From contig JBDHYF010000001.1 in assembly GCA_039811185.1 (NCBI GenBank), positions 62,001-126,000 on the forward strand: a stretch of 64,000 bases of DNA. The letters are read 5' to 3'. The translations under genes were made by a program, and so were the position numbers. Position 1 is the stretch's first letter, and each line of letters begins with the position of its first letter. Under the pieces are notes generated by a model. That model searched no databases, was not told the DNA's origin, and saw only the letters and a list, made by a program, of their open reading frames with translations. This stretch comes from JAEZDR01 sp039811185. GTDB taxonomy: Bacteria > Bacteroidota > Bacteroidia > Chitinophagales > Chitinophagaceae. This document shows, in pieces, positions 42,676-50,955 of the stretch.

Positions 42676-44771
42676 GCTGCATGATTAAAGTTCCAGAAAG
42701 CTTTTCTTCTTTCTTCTTTCGTCCAGAGTATCGGGTTTTGAAACGCCACAGGCTGCTTACCGCTTGTATCGCCGGGTGCAGGCGTGGTTTTTCTTTCATC
42801 GAACTCGGGCTTCTCTTCTATATCCACCGTATCTTTCACTTCTTTTTGCTGCGCTCTTATCCGGAGCTGGATGCTGTCTTTCGATCGTTTCACTGAATCT
42901 ATTTTGCGCATTTCCTTCAACATTCGCGGAGGTATCAGGCTCATATTGGTGAGGCGTTCCACTTCCGCATTTCTCTTCGGCCCTTCAATGGAATCTTTCA
43001 GATATTTCTCTATCAGCAAGCTGGCAATCGGTGCGGCCGATGTAGCGCCGTATCCTGCGTTTTCACACATCACGGCAATGGCAATCTGTGGGTTTTCGCG
43101 TGGCGCAAAGGCTCCGAAAAAAGCGTGGTCTTTTTGTTTTTCACCTTTATAGGCGTTTTCAACTGTACCGGTTTTTCCGCAAACATTAATGCCCGGCACC
43201 TTCGCATAAAATCCCGTTCCCGACTCCATGGTGGCTTGCATACCGGCATGAACATCTTCAAAAATAGAGTCGGAAATCGGCAGTGTTCGGTGTTTAATGC
43301 GATATTTTTCGAGCAATCCAAACTGGTCGCCTCCCTCAATCGAGTCTACCAGATGCGGGGTGTAGTACCATCCTTTATTGGCAATGATGGCCATCATGTT
43401 GGAAAGCTGTGTCAGCGTTGTAAGCACCTCGCCCTGGCCAATACTGTTGGAAATGATGTTACACGACTTCCAGTTTTTTCCGAATATCTTTTTGTAGTAT
43501 GTGGCTACCGGAATATTTCCTTTTTTTTCTGATGGAAGATCAACGCCGAGTGTATGGCCTAAACCAAACGAATAAGCATACTGATTAAACCGGCCTAATG
43601 CGCTGTCGATGGATGGATACATCGGATTTTCCAAGGTGCGCCGGAAGGTTACGGCAAAATAGGTATTGCACGATTTTGCAATGGCCGGCTTCAATGTAAA
43701 AGTACCCGCGGCATGGCATCCCATCCGCCTGCCGCAGCCATAATATCCGCCCCCACACGATATTACAGCCCGGTCGTCGATAACGCCTTCCGCCATTCCT
43801 ACAATTCCGATAAAGGATTTAAATGTAGATCCCGGTGAATAATACGTTTGAAGCGTACGGTTCAACAACGGCAGTCGGGGATCGGTGTATAGTTCGGAAA
43901 AATGTTTCCTTCGTTTGTTGCCCGTAAGATAGTTGGGATTGTAGGTGGGGCTCGACACCATGCAAATGATGCCGCCTGTTTTGGGATTAATTGCAACAAT
44001 GCTGCCCACCTTGTTGGTCATCAGCTTTTCGCCGAGTTGCTGCAATTCCACATCGAGGCTCAGATAAATGTTCTTACCCGCAACGGGTGTAGTGTCGTAA
44101 GCACCGTTTTCATACCTTCCCTGAATGCGGCTTCTGTTATCTCGTATAAAATATTCTATTCCGCGGTTTCCCATCAGCACTTTTTCATAATTCCTTTCCA
44201 GGCCGGTCATCCCTGTGTAGTCGCCCATTTCATATCCTTCGTCGGCGTGTTTCCTTAAAAAAGTAGTGTCCACCTCCGCAAGGTATCCCAGAATGTTTCC
44301 GGCAGTGTTGTAAGGATAAGATCTGACAGGCCTTTCGGTTAAAATAAATCCCGGAAAGCGGTACATATTTTCGTTGAGGCGGGCATATAATTCGGGTGAA
44401 AGCAAGGGTTCAAAAATGCTCGGCCGCACACTCGAGTTTTTTATAATGGCTTCAATAATGCGTTTATGAAACTGCGCCGAATCGATACCAAGAATTTTAC
44501 ACAACATAGCTGTGTCGGCGCCGCGTATTTCGGAAGGAGTAACTTGCAAATCGAACATGATTTTATTTTCAAGAATCGCCCGTTGCTTCCGGTCGTATAT
44601 AATGCCTCTGTCGGGGTAAATTACTTTTCTGAAACGTGCATTATTCTCGGCAAGCCAGCGGTATTTGGATGAAAACACTTGCAGATTTAGCAGCTGTATG
44701 GTTACAATTACGAATACTGCAATAAAAATTCCCTGAACTACCCAACCCCTCGACTGATTATATTCTGCCAT
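42672..44771 (-). CDS. mrdA: Penicillin-binding protein 2 (elongation transpeptidase)
   Basis: 699 residues. One N-terminal membrane helix precedes a dimerisation domain and a class B transpeptidase. The active Ser is S315 in SPGSTFKSF, the second motif is SCN in AKSCNTYF, and KTG lies in CGKTGTVENAYKG. A charged C-terminal tail (about 600-699, rich in Lys, Glu and Arg) extends past the usual end. It crosslinks peptidoglycan with RodA on the outer face of the inner membrane. Confidence 0.96.
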   Translation of the reverse strand: MAEYNQSRGWVVQGIFIAVFVIVTIQLLNLQVFSSKYRWLAENNARFRKVIYPDRGIIYDRKQRAILENKIMFDLQVTPSEIRGADTAMLCKILGIDSAQFHKRIIEAIIKNSSVRPSIFEPLLSPELYARLNENMYRFPGFILTERPVRSYPYNTAGNILGYLAEVDTTFLRKHADEGYEMGDYTGMTGLERNYEKVLMGNRGIEYFIRDNRSRIQGRYENGAYDTTPVAGKNIYLSLDVELQQLGEKLMTNKVGSIVAINPKTGGIICMVSSPTYNPNYLTGNKRRKHFSELYTDPRLPLLNRTLQTYYSPGSTFKSFIGIVGMAEGVIDDRAVISCGGGYYGCGRRMGCHAAGTFTLKPAIAKSCNTYFAVTFRRTLENPMYPSIDSALGRFNQYAYSFGLGHTLGVDLPSEKKGNIPVATYYKKIFGKNWKSCNIISNSIGQGEVLTTLTQLSNMMAIIANKGWYYTPHLVDSIEGGDQFGLLEKYRIKHRTLPISDSIFEDVHAGMQATMESGTGFYAKVPGINVCGKTGTVENAYKGEKQKDHAFFGAFAPRENPQIAIAVMCENAGYGATSAAPIASLLIEKYLKDSIEGPKRNAEVERLTNMSLIPPRMLKEMRKIDSVKRSKDSIQLRIRAQQKEVKDTVDIEEKPEFDERKTTPAPGDTSGKQPVAFQNPILWTKEERRKAFWNFNHAA

Positions 44772-44850
44772 GAATGTTTTGTGTGCTGTGTGCCGTGATA
44801 CAATTTATAAGGCAAGATGCACAATTATTTGCTAACAAATAAGCCGGTTA

Positions 44851-45495
44851 TTAAATGATTTTTGTTTCGTAGGCATACTTAATCAGGCCCACAACATTAT
44901 GTGTGTTTGTTTTCCGGAAAATGTTCTTGCGGTGGGTTTCAACGGTGCGTTCACTGATGGAGAGGATGTCGGCTATTTCTTTGTTTGAATGTTCCTTTTC
45001 AATCAGTCGGATGATGTCTTTTTCCCGAGAGGTGATGTTCACTTCCGGGGCCTTTTTCTGTGCACAATATTTATCGAGTTCTTTCAGTACTTCTTCGCCA
45101 AAAAATATTCCGCCGGCGGCAATTTTTTCAATGCCGGCAATCAGTTCTTCCTTCCCAATATTTTTTAGGGCATAACCACATACATCGGCGTCGTTAATCA
45201 TATTGTTAATCATCTCGCCCTGCCCGCTCATGCTGAGCACAAGGATTTTGATGTGCGGAAACTTTGCTTTAATAATTTTGGCCAGTTCGTTGCCGTTCAT
45301 TTCAGGCATCAAAATATCCGTAATTAAAACATCAACTTTAATGGTGCTAAGTTGACGAATCGTTTCCGCCGGAGATGTGGACGCAAAAACAACCCGGATG
45401 TGTTTGGCCTCGTTTAACAGCGCCAGCACGCCATCGATAATAAGCTGATGATCATCGACGATGGCGATATGGATGGGATTGGCGGCAGAAGACAT
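44851..45495 (-). CDS. NarL/LuxR-type response regulator
   Basis: 214 residues. The receiver domain has the acidic pair VDDH (D14, D15) and phospho-acceptor D60 in LITDILMPEMNG. The C-terminal LuxR HTH runs from TSREKDIIRLI through NKEIADILSISERTVETHRKNI. It follows a cognate histidine kinase gene after 17 nt. Target genes are unknown. Confidence 0.94.
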   Translation of the reverse strand: MSSAANPIHIAIVDDHQLIIDGVLALLNEAKHIRVVFASTSPAETIRQLSTIKVDVLITDILMPEMNGNELAKIIKAKFPHIKILVLSMSGQGEMINNMINDADVCGYALKNIGKEELIAGIEKIAAGGIFFGEEVLKELDKYCAQKKAPEVNITSREKDIIRLIEKEHSNKEIADILSISERTVETHRKNIFRKTNTHNVVGLIKYAYETKII

Positions 45496-45512
45496 TTACG
45501 CAAAAATATGTA

Positions 45513-47312
45513 TTATAACGGAACTGAAAAGCTGATGCATGTACCGTTTCCCGGCGCGCTGTTCCATTCTATTTCGCCCTTTAAAAACTCAATTCTCCTT
45601 TTGATGTTCATGAGGCCGATACCGCCTTTTTTGCCCTCTGTTTCCATATCAAATCCTTTTCCGTTGTCTTCTATCGTGCCGCTGATGGCATTTTCGTCCT
45701 GAATGATCGTTACGTCGAGCTGCGAAGCTCCGGCGTGTTTAATGGTATTGTTCACGCACTCCTGAACCACACGGTACAGCACAGATTCAATGTTTTTATT
45801 GTTATCGTCTTTTAATCCATCGGTAAACAAATGCACCTGAAGTTTATCGCCGTCGAGATGATCGAAAAAAGTGCGGAGGGCTTCTTCAAAACTCGTTTTG
45901 GTCATTACGTTGGGCATCATGTTGTGCGAAACATGCCGCACTTCTTTACAGCTTTCGTCAACCATATGCACAATTTTGGAAAATTTTTCCTGCTGATTGC
46001 TTTCTGCAAACTGCAACTGCGACTCAATCGACGACAGGTTCATCTTCACTGCACTCATCATTTGTCCTACCCCATCGTGCAAGTCGCGGGCGATACGGCT
46101 CCTTTCCTTTTCTTCCGCCTCCATCACAGCTTGTATTGCCATCTGCTGCTGCTCGAAAATAGCTTGCTGAAGTTTATTTTTCTGCTTCAGGCGCAGGCGT
46201 TTGTAGTACGAAACCGTTAACACGGCTGCAACGCCAAACAAGATGACCGCAAGTATAATAGCGTTATTTCTTTTGTTGATTTCTATCTGCTGTTGCAGCA
46301 ATTGCGCCTTCTGCCGTGCAGTTTGATATTTTGCGGAGATGTCTTCAATTTCCGTCATCTTATCAATGTTATAAATCGAATCTTTCAGCCAGTTGTTGGC
46401 TGTGAGATGAAAGTAGGCGCGTGCGCTGTTCCCCACTTTGTCGTACATCTTTGAAATGGCAAGATGAATCTCCATTTCAAGGTCGGGTACCTTTAACCTC
46501 GAGGCATGTGCCAGTGCCTGCTCGTACGCTTCAATAGCTTTCCGGTAACTTTTTTGCTTTGCGTACACATCGCCCAGATCGGCGTAGTTAAAGGCAATAG
46601 CGAAAGAATCGCGGCGCTGCAAACGGATGCGCATCGCTTCGAGCAAATACGCTTCAGCTTGTTTTAGCTCATCTTTTTTCCCCATCGCTACGCCGATAAA
46701 TGCCAGCGAATAGCCGATGCCATCCGGGTCTTTTCGCACTCGTTGAATGTCGAGCGACTGCTGATACCGGCTCAGTGCCTCGTCATAATTTCCCTGATAC
46801 TCGAAGATGACGCCCGATTCATTTAAGATGGTAGCCTCGCCTTCGGCGTTATTGCTTGTGCGAAAAATCTGCAAAGCCTTATCGTAAAACTCAATGGCTC
46901 TTACATAATCTTTCGTTTTTCGGCCGGTGCGCGCTAAATCATTATACAGCCAGGCAACATCATCCGGCTTGCCATGCCGTTCAAAAAAGGGGATGGCTTT
47001 ATAGTAATAAAAAACAGCGGAATCCAACAAGCCTGAAACCGCATAAGCCCGGCCTTTCACCTGCGTAAACCGCGCAACATAAAGCGAGTCGCCCTGCTTC
47101 GATGCAGTGTTGAGGGCGTCGTCTATGAGTGTAAGCGTTCGGCGCAGATCAAGCAAACTAAGCTGTTTGGCAAGATCGAAAGCTGCTGCCATTTTTTTAT
47201 TGTAATCGGAGGTGCTGTCCACAATGGCCTGCAAGCGGTTTATCTCCACATCTTTTTGTGCAGAGCTATAAAAAGAAATCAGCAGCAGTATAGAAACAGT
47301 TATATACTTCAT
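45513..47312 (-). CDS. TPR sensor histidine kinase of the NarX/DesK type
   Basis: 599 residues with a signal peptide (MKYITVSILLLISFYSSAQ). Six or so TPR units (about 25-310) lie in the periplasm, with one membrane helix (about 350-372). The HisKA_3 domain has H412 in ARDLHDGVGQMM, and the HATPase has VQECVNNTIKHAGA and GIGLMNIKRRI. It pairs with the LuxR-type regulator downstream. Its kinase class differs from the two HisKA kinases at 36-40 kb, although all three use TPR sensors. Confidence 0.93.
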   Translation of the reverse strand: MKYITVSILLLISFYSSAQKDVEINRLQAIVDSTSDYNKKMAAAFDLAKQLSLLDLRRTLTLIDDALNTASKQGDSLYVARFTQVKGRAYAVSGLLDSAVFYYYKAIPFFERHGKPDDVAWLYNDLARTGRKTKDYVRAIEFYDKALQIFRTSNNAEGEATILNESGVIFEYQGNYDEALSRYQQSLDIQRVRKDPDGIGYSLAFIGVAMGKKDELKQAEAYLLEAMRIRLQRRDSFAIAFNYADLGDVYAKQKSYRKAIEAYEQALAHASRLKVPDLEMEIHLAISKMYDKVGNSARAYFHLTANNWLKDSIYNIDKMTEIEDISAKYQTARQKAQLLQQQIEINKRNNAIILAVILFGVAAVLTVSYYKRLRLKQKNKLQQAIFEQQQMAIQAVMEAEEKERSRIARDLHDGVGQMMSAVKMNLSSIESQLQFAESNQQEKFSKIVHMVDESCKEVRHVSHNMMPNVMTKTSFEEALRTFFDHLDGDKLQVHLFTDGLKDDNNKNIESVLYRVVQECVNNTIKHAGASQLDVTIIQDENAISGTIEDNGKGFDMETEGKKGGIGLMNIKRRIEFLKGEIEWNSAPGNGTCISFSVPL

Positions 47313-47599
47313 TCGGCAGACATGGTTTAAATATAGTGTATCGCAGCAAAAAATGAAAGCCTCGTGAATGAAAATTTTATTCGAGGGTTTTTTAAAAAAT
47401 AAACTGTAGGGCTGAGCAGATGTTCAGGTGCTGGGTTCAACCATCTTTCAACTTAATAGCTTTGTGAGGCATTGAAAAGAAGACTGCTTTGGAACGCATT
47501 GCCAAGCGAGAATTGAGTAGTGAAAAAAATGAAAGTATACTGCCGTTCCTGTTGCTGCATGCATTCAGACACAAGACAAACAAAACCCTTCAACATTTG
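47313..47599. other. Non-coding region between divergent kinase and amidohydrolase genes
   Basis: About 290 nt with no plausible frame. A near -7 sequence TATATTTA serves the kinase side (near 47335). A run of T and A (TTTTTTAAAAAAT) lies near 47390. No repeats, RNA gene or clear operator were seen. Confidence 0.5.
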
Positions 47600-47607
47600 T
47601 AAGTTTG
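47600..47607 (+). promoter_or_regulatory. -7 promoter box of the amidohydrolase gene
   Basis: TAAGTTTG is an exact match and overlaps a TTG that a gene finder could take as start. Because the box must lie outside the message, it supports a start at 47611 or 47614, 3 or 6 nt downstream. Confidence 0.5.
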
Positions 47608-47610
47608 TTT

Positions 47611-49263
47611 ATGATGAGATGGATATACTTTGCTGCCGTTGTGCTGCTTGCCGCTTGTAGCAGCCCTGATAAAGTGGATTTTGTTTTAGTGAATGCAAAC
47701 ATTTATACAGTTGATGACCACTTCTCGACCGCCGAAGCCCTCGCTGTAAAAGATGGAAAAATTCTTGCATTGGGAACAACGGCGTCGATAAAAGCGAATT
47801 ATGAAGCAACAGAAATCATCGATGCTAAAGGCGCTTTTGTGTATCCGGGTTTTATTGATGCACATGCACACTTTCTGGGCTACGGGCAGTCGCTGTTTTC
47901 AGTAAACTTGTTCAACTCAAAAAGCTGGGATGAAGCGGTGGAAAGAATAGCAAAGTTCGCCGGTGAAAACAAGCAGCAGGAGTGGATTACAGGCCGCGGA
48001 TGGGATCAAAACCTGTGGTCCGGAAAGCAATTTCCCACAAATGAAAAACTGAACGCCCTTTTTCCCGACAAGCCGGCCGTTTTTAGCCGGGTTGACGGCC
48101 ATGCACTCGTGGCTAACAACAAAGCGCTTGAGATTGCAGGAATTACTGCAACCACAAACATTTCAGGCGGATCGGTTGAGTTACTGAACGGCAAACCTAC
48201 CGGCCTGCTCGTTGATAATGCGATGAATTTGATATTCGATAAAATGCCGCCGGCAGGACGAAAACAATATCAAGAGTGGCTCACCGCAGCGCAGGCCAAC
48301 TGCTTCTCCGTCGGCCTCACCACCGTAGCCGACTGCGGCCTTATGTTTAACGACATTGAAATGATCGACTCGTTACAACAAGAAAATATAGTAAAAATGC
48401 CGGTGTATGCCATGTTAAGCGACGACAAACGCAACTACGATTTATATCTTAAAAAAGGCCCCTACAAAACCAACCTTCTGTATGTAAAGGGAATAAAATT
48501 TTATTCCGATGGCGCTCTTGGCAGCCGCGGCGCCTGCCTTCTGCAACCTTACAGCGATAAGCCGGGCTGGAGAGGTTTTATGCTGAAGAACGAATCTTAC
48601 TTCGACTCGATGGCGGCGCTGATTGCAAAAACAGATTTTCAGATGTGTACACATGCAATTGGCGATTCGGCTAATCGCACCATCTTAAAAGTTTATCAAA
48701 AACATCTTGTAAAAGGCAACGACAAAAGGTGGCGTATCGAGCATGCACAAGTGATAAACCCGGCTGATTTCTCATTCTTTAAGGCGGCCAGCATTGTACC
48801 GTCGGTGCAGCCCACGCACGCCACATCGGATATGCATTGGGCGGGAGAGCGGCTGGGCAGCGAACGCCTAAAAACGGCCTATGCATACAAGCAACTACTT
48901 CAGCAAAATGGCTGGATTGCGTTAGGCACCGATTTTCCGGTGGAAGATATAAATCCTTTCAGAACCTTTTATGCAGCGGTGGCAAGAAAAGACGCAAAAG
49001 GACAGCCTGAAGCCGGCTTCCAAAAGCAAAATGCCCTGAGCAGAACGGAGGCGTTAAAAGGAATGACGATCTGGGCTGCAAAATCTTGTTTCCTTGAAAC
49101 CGAAACCGGCAGTTTGGAAAAAGGAAAACTTGCCAACTTCATCATCCTGAACAAAGACTTACTAAAGATTAATGAAAAAGAAATCCTGGCCACAGAAGTA
49201 CTCTCCACCTTTGTTCATGGAAAACGCGTGTACGCTAAAAAGGCTACAAAATCTTTGAACTAA
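47611..49263 (+). CDS. YtcJ-like amidohydrolase lipoprotein
   Basis: 550 residues from the ATG at 47611 (47614 is equally possible). The lipoprotein signal is MMRWIYFAAVVLLAACSS. The amidohydrolase-3 fold has GFIDAHAHFLGYG (metal site HxH), WITGRGWDQN, CTHAIGDSANRTIL, RIEHAQVI and ALGTDFPVEDINP. Relatives hydrolyse imides, formamides or amino acid derivatives, but the substrate is not known here. Lipid anchoring places it in the periplasm or outer membrane. The 3' end overlaps the convergent lipoprotein gene by 20 nt. Confidence 0.9.
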   Translation: MMRWIYFAAVVLLAACSSPDKVDFVLVNANIYTVDDHFSTAEALAVKDGKILALGTTASIKANYEATEIIDAKGAFVYPGFIDAHAHFLGYGQSLFSVNLFNSKSWDEAVERIAKFAGENKQQEWITGRGWDQNLWSGKQFPTNEKLNALFPDKPAVFSRVDGHALVANNKALEIAGITATTNISGGSVELLNGKPTGLLVDNAMNLIFDKMPPAGRKQYQEWLTAAQANCFSVGLTTVADCGLMFNDIEMIDSLQQENIVKMPVYAMLSDDKRNYDLYLKKGPYKTNLLYVKGIKFYSDGALGSRGACLLQPYSDKPGWRGFMLKNESYFDSMAALIAKTDFQMCTHAIGDSANRTILKVYQKHLVKGNDKRWRIEHAQVINPADFSFFKAASIVPSVQPTHATSDMHWAGERLGSERLKTAYAYKQLLQQNGWIALGTDFPVEDINPFRTFYAAVARKDAKGQPEAGFQKQNALSRTEALKGMTIWAAKSCFLETETGSLEKGKLANFIILNKDLLKINEKEILATEVLSTFVHGKRVYAKKATKSLN

Positions 49264-50230
49264 ATTTCCCGTTAGTGATGAAAACCTTGGCGTTGCTGCT
49301 ATCCAGCGCAGTGCCGCTAAAGGTTCCTGAAACCGTTTTGGTGGCAGCATTGTAAGAAGTAATCTTCATCGTCATAAGGGCGCCGCCGGCAATACCGGCA
49401 AGCGTAGCCTGATACTCAATTCCCGGGTTTGAAATATTGGAGAAGATGAAGCTGTTCGCCGGTTTCAGCGGACTGGTAAAAAAGGTTTCCGGTTTAATAA
49501 CAGAATCGCTAAGCTGTAGTGTAAGGCTGAGGCTTTTACTGTTCTGTGCATTTGGGCCACCGATAATGAGCAGGCTGCCCGGCTGTATTGGATTCGGTAT
49601 CTTAACCGCCGTACAAGTTCCTTGAAACGACGCGGCCCCTCTGTTGAAACTCCATGTGCCGCCGAAAGGATTATTATTTAATCCGTTTCCACAGCCGTTG
49701 GATTTGCCAATTAATGAGCGGAGTTTTCCATTGGTTATTTTAGCAGTAGCTGCTCCAACAGGAGCAATCAGCGTGGCTGAAAAACTTGCTTCGAGGAGTG
49801 TATCGTTTATGAATGTAATGTTTACGACTGCGCTGCTGCCGGGCGATGCGTTGCTGTACACATCCGTTCCTTTGTTATACAGCATCATTAACTGACTGTC
49901 GGCTGAATACGAACCGGCCACTATGTTTGCGGCGGTGATTACGATGTTGAAGAAATTTCCGGCTGTATCGGAGCAGCGGACAGTAAGCGATTTCTGGCCT
50001 GCGGACACATTGGTAAGGAAGGCGGTATCGGTACAGCCCGCGCGGAAATCGCTGCCAATTGTTGCTTCCCACTTATACGTGGATGCGGGGTTAGGCCCTG
50101 GCTGCGGCGTAACAGGAGGTACCGGCGTAACAGGTGGCGTAAGTCCGCTATTTTCGAGGCTAAAGTCTTTTCTGCAGCCAAAAAAAACCGCCGTCAGCAG
50201 AAGCAGGGTTATAAACAGTTGTTTCTTCAC
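49244..50230 (-). CDS. Lipoprotein with two similar domains, DUF6252-like
   Basis: 328 residues, GTG start. The signal ends FFGC, then KKD-type residues (CRKDFS) and a Pro-rich linker (TPPVTPVPPVTPQPG). Two beta-rich units follow (about 50-175 and 185-328), each ending in a similar ITNGK motif (KITNGKLRSLIG and FITNGKFSSKIL), which suggests an internal duplication. This resembles DUF6252-type proteins of Bacteroidota, of unknown function. It starts 23 nt after lspA, whose product would process its signal. Confidence 0.75.
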   Translation of the reverse strand: MKKQLFITLLLLTAVFFGCRKDFSLENSGLTPPVTPVPPVTPQPGPNPASTYKWEATIGSDFRAGCTDTAFLTNVSAGQKSLTVRCSDTAGNFFNIVITAANIVAGSYSADSQLMMLYNKGTDVYSNASPGSSAVVNITFINDTLLEASFSATLIAPVGAATAKITNGKLRSLIGKSNGCGNGLNNNPFGGTWSFNRGAASFQGTCTAVKIPNPIQPGSLLIIGGPNAQNSKSLSLTLQLSDSVIKPETFFTSPLKPANSFIFSNISNPGIEYQATLAGIAGGALMTMKITSYNAATKTVSGTFSGTALDSSNAKVFITNGKFSSKIL

Positions 50231-50253
50231 AGTGATTAACTTATGATTGAATA

Positions 50254-50907
50254 TTATTGTTCGCGGGAGAGCTTTTGGTGCTCGGGAAAAAACTTTTTTT
50301 GAAACAAAAAGAGAATGATTACTCCAAGAGAAATGGAAGCATCGGCAAGATTAAACACAGGCCTGAAAAACTCAAATTCCGATCCGCCCACGAATGGAAT
50401 CCAATCAGGATAGGTGGCGTTTCTGACAATGGGGAAGTAAAACATATCTACCACCTTGCCGTGCAGAAAACCCGCGTAGCCACCACCGGAAGGGAAGATA
50501 GCTGCAACGTGCTGGGTGTAAAAATCGCCGCTGTTTTCGAAAATAAGCCCATAAAACATACTGTCGATCAGGTTGCCAAGAGCCCCGGCCAAAATCATGG
50601 AGGCGCAAACAATAAATCCGTTCGTGTATTTTCCTGAGCGTATCACATTTTTAATGTAAAAACTTCCGGCAATAACGGCCACAAATCTAAACAAGGTAAG
50701 CGCAATTTTTCCTATCGCACCGCCAAACGAAAGGCCCCATGCCATACCCTCGTTTTCCACAAAGTGAATCCGGAACCAGTTCCATCCCATCACCTTGATT
50801 TCTTCACCCAAATAAAAGTTTGTCTTTATGTAAATTTTTATGATCTGGTCAATCAACAATATTGCAACAACAATCAGAACAACGTGTTTACCTTTAATCA
50901 TCTTCAT
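50254..50907 (-). CDS. lspA: Lipoprotein signal peptidase (signal peptidase II)
   Basis: 217 residues with four membrane helices. The catalytic aspartates lie in GNLIDSMFYG and FNLADASISLG, with the conserved VENEGMAWGLSFG loop. It is longer than E. coli LspA (164) because of an insert between the third and fourth helices, common in Bacteroidota. It cleaves prolipoprotein signals in the inner membrane. It has its own promoter and is followed by a lipoprotein gene. Confidence 0.96.
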   Translation of the reverse strand: MKMIKGKHVVLIVVAILLIDQIIKIYIKTNFYLGEEIKVMGWNWFRIHFVENEGMAWGLSFGGAIGKIALTLFRFVAVIAGSFYIKNVIRSGKYTNGFIVCASMILAGALGNLIDSMFYGLIFENSGDFYTQHVAAIFPSGGGYAGFLHGKVVDMFYFPIVRNATYPDWIPFVGGSEFEFFRPVFNLADASISLGVIILFLFQKKFFPEHQKLSREQ

Positions 50908-50915
50908 TCAAAACT

Positions 50916-50944
50916 CAAATATAGGTGGTGATAATCGTACCCAA
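50916..50944 (-). promoter_or_regulatory. Promoter of lspA
   Basis: Minus-strand TTG (50942-50944), an 18-nt spacer and TATATTTG (50916-50923) match the consensus. The -7 box ends 8 nt before the ATG at 50907. Confidence 0.6.
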
Positions 50945-50955
50945 TAAAATTTAAG

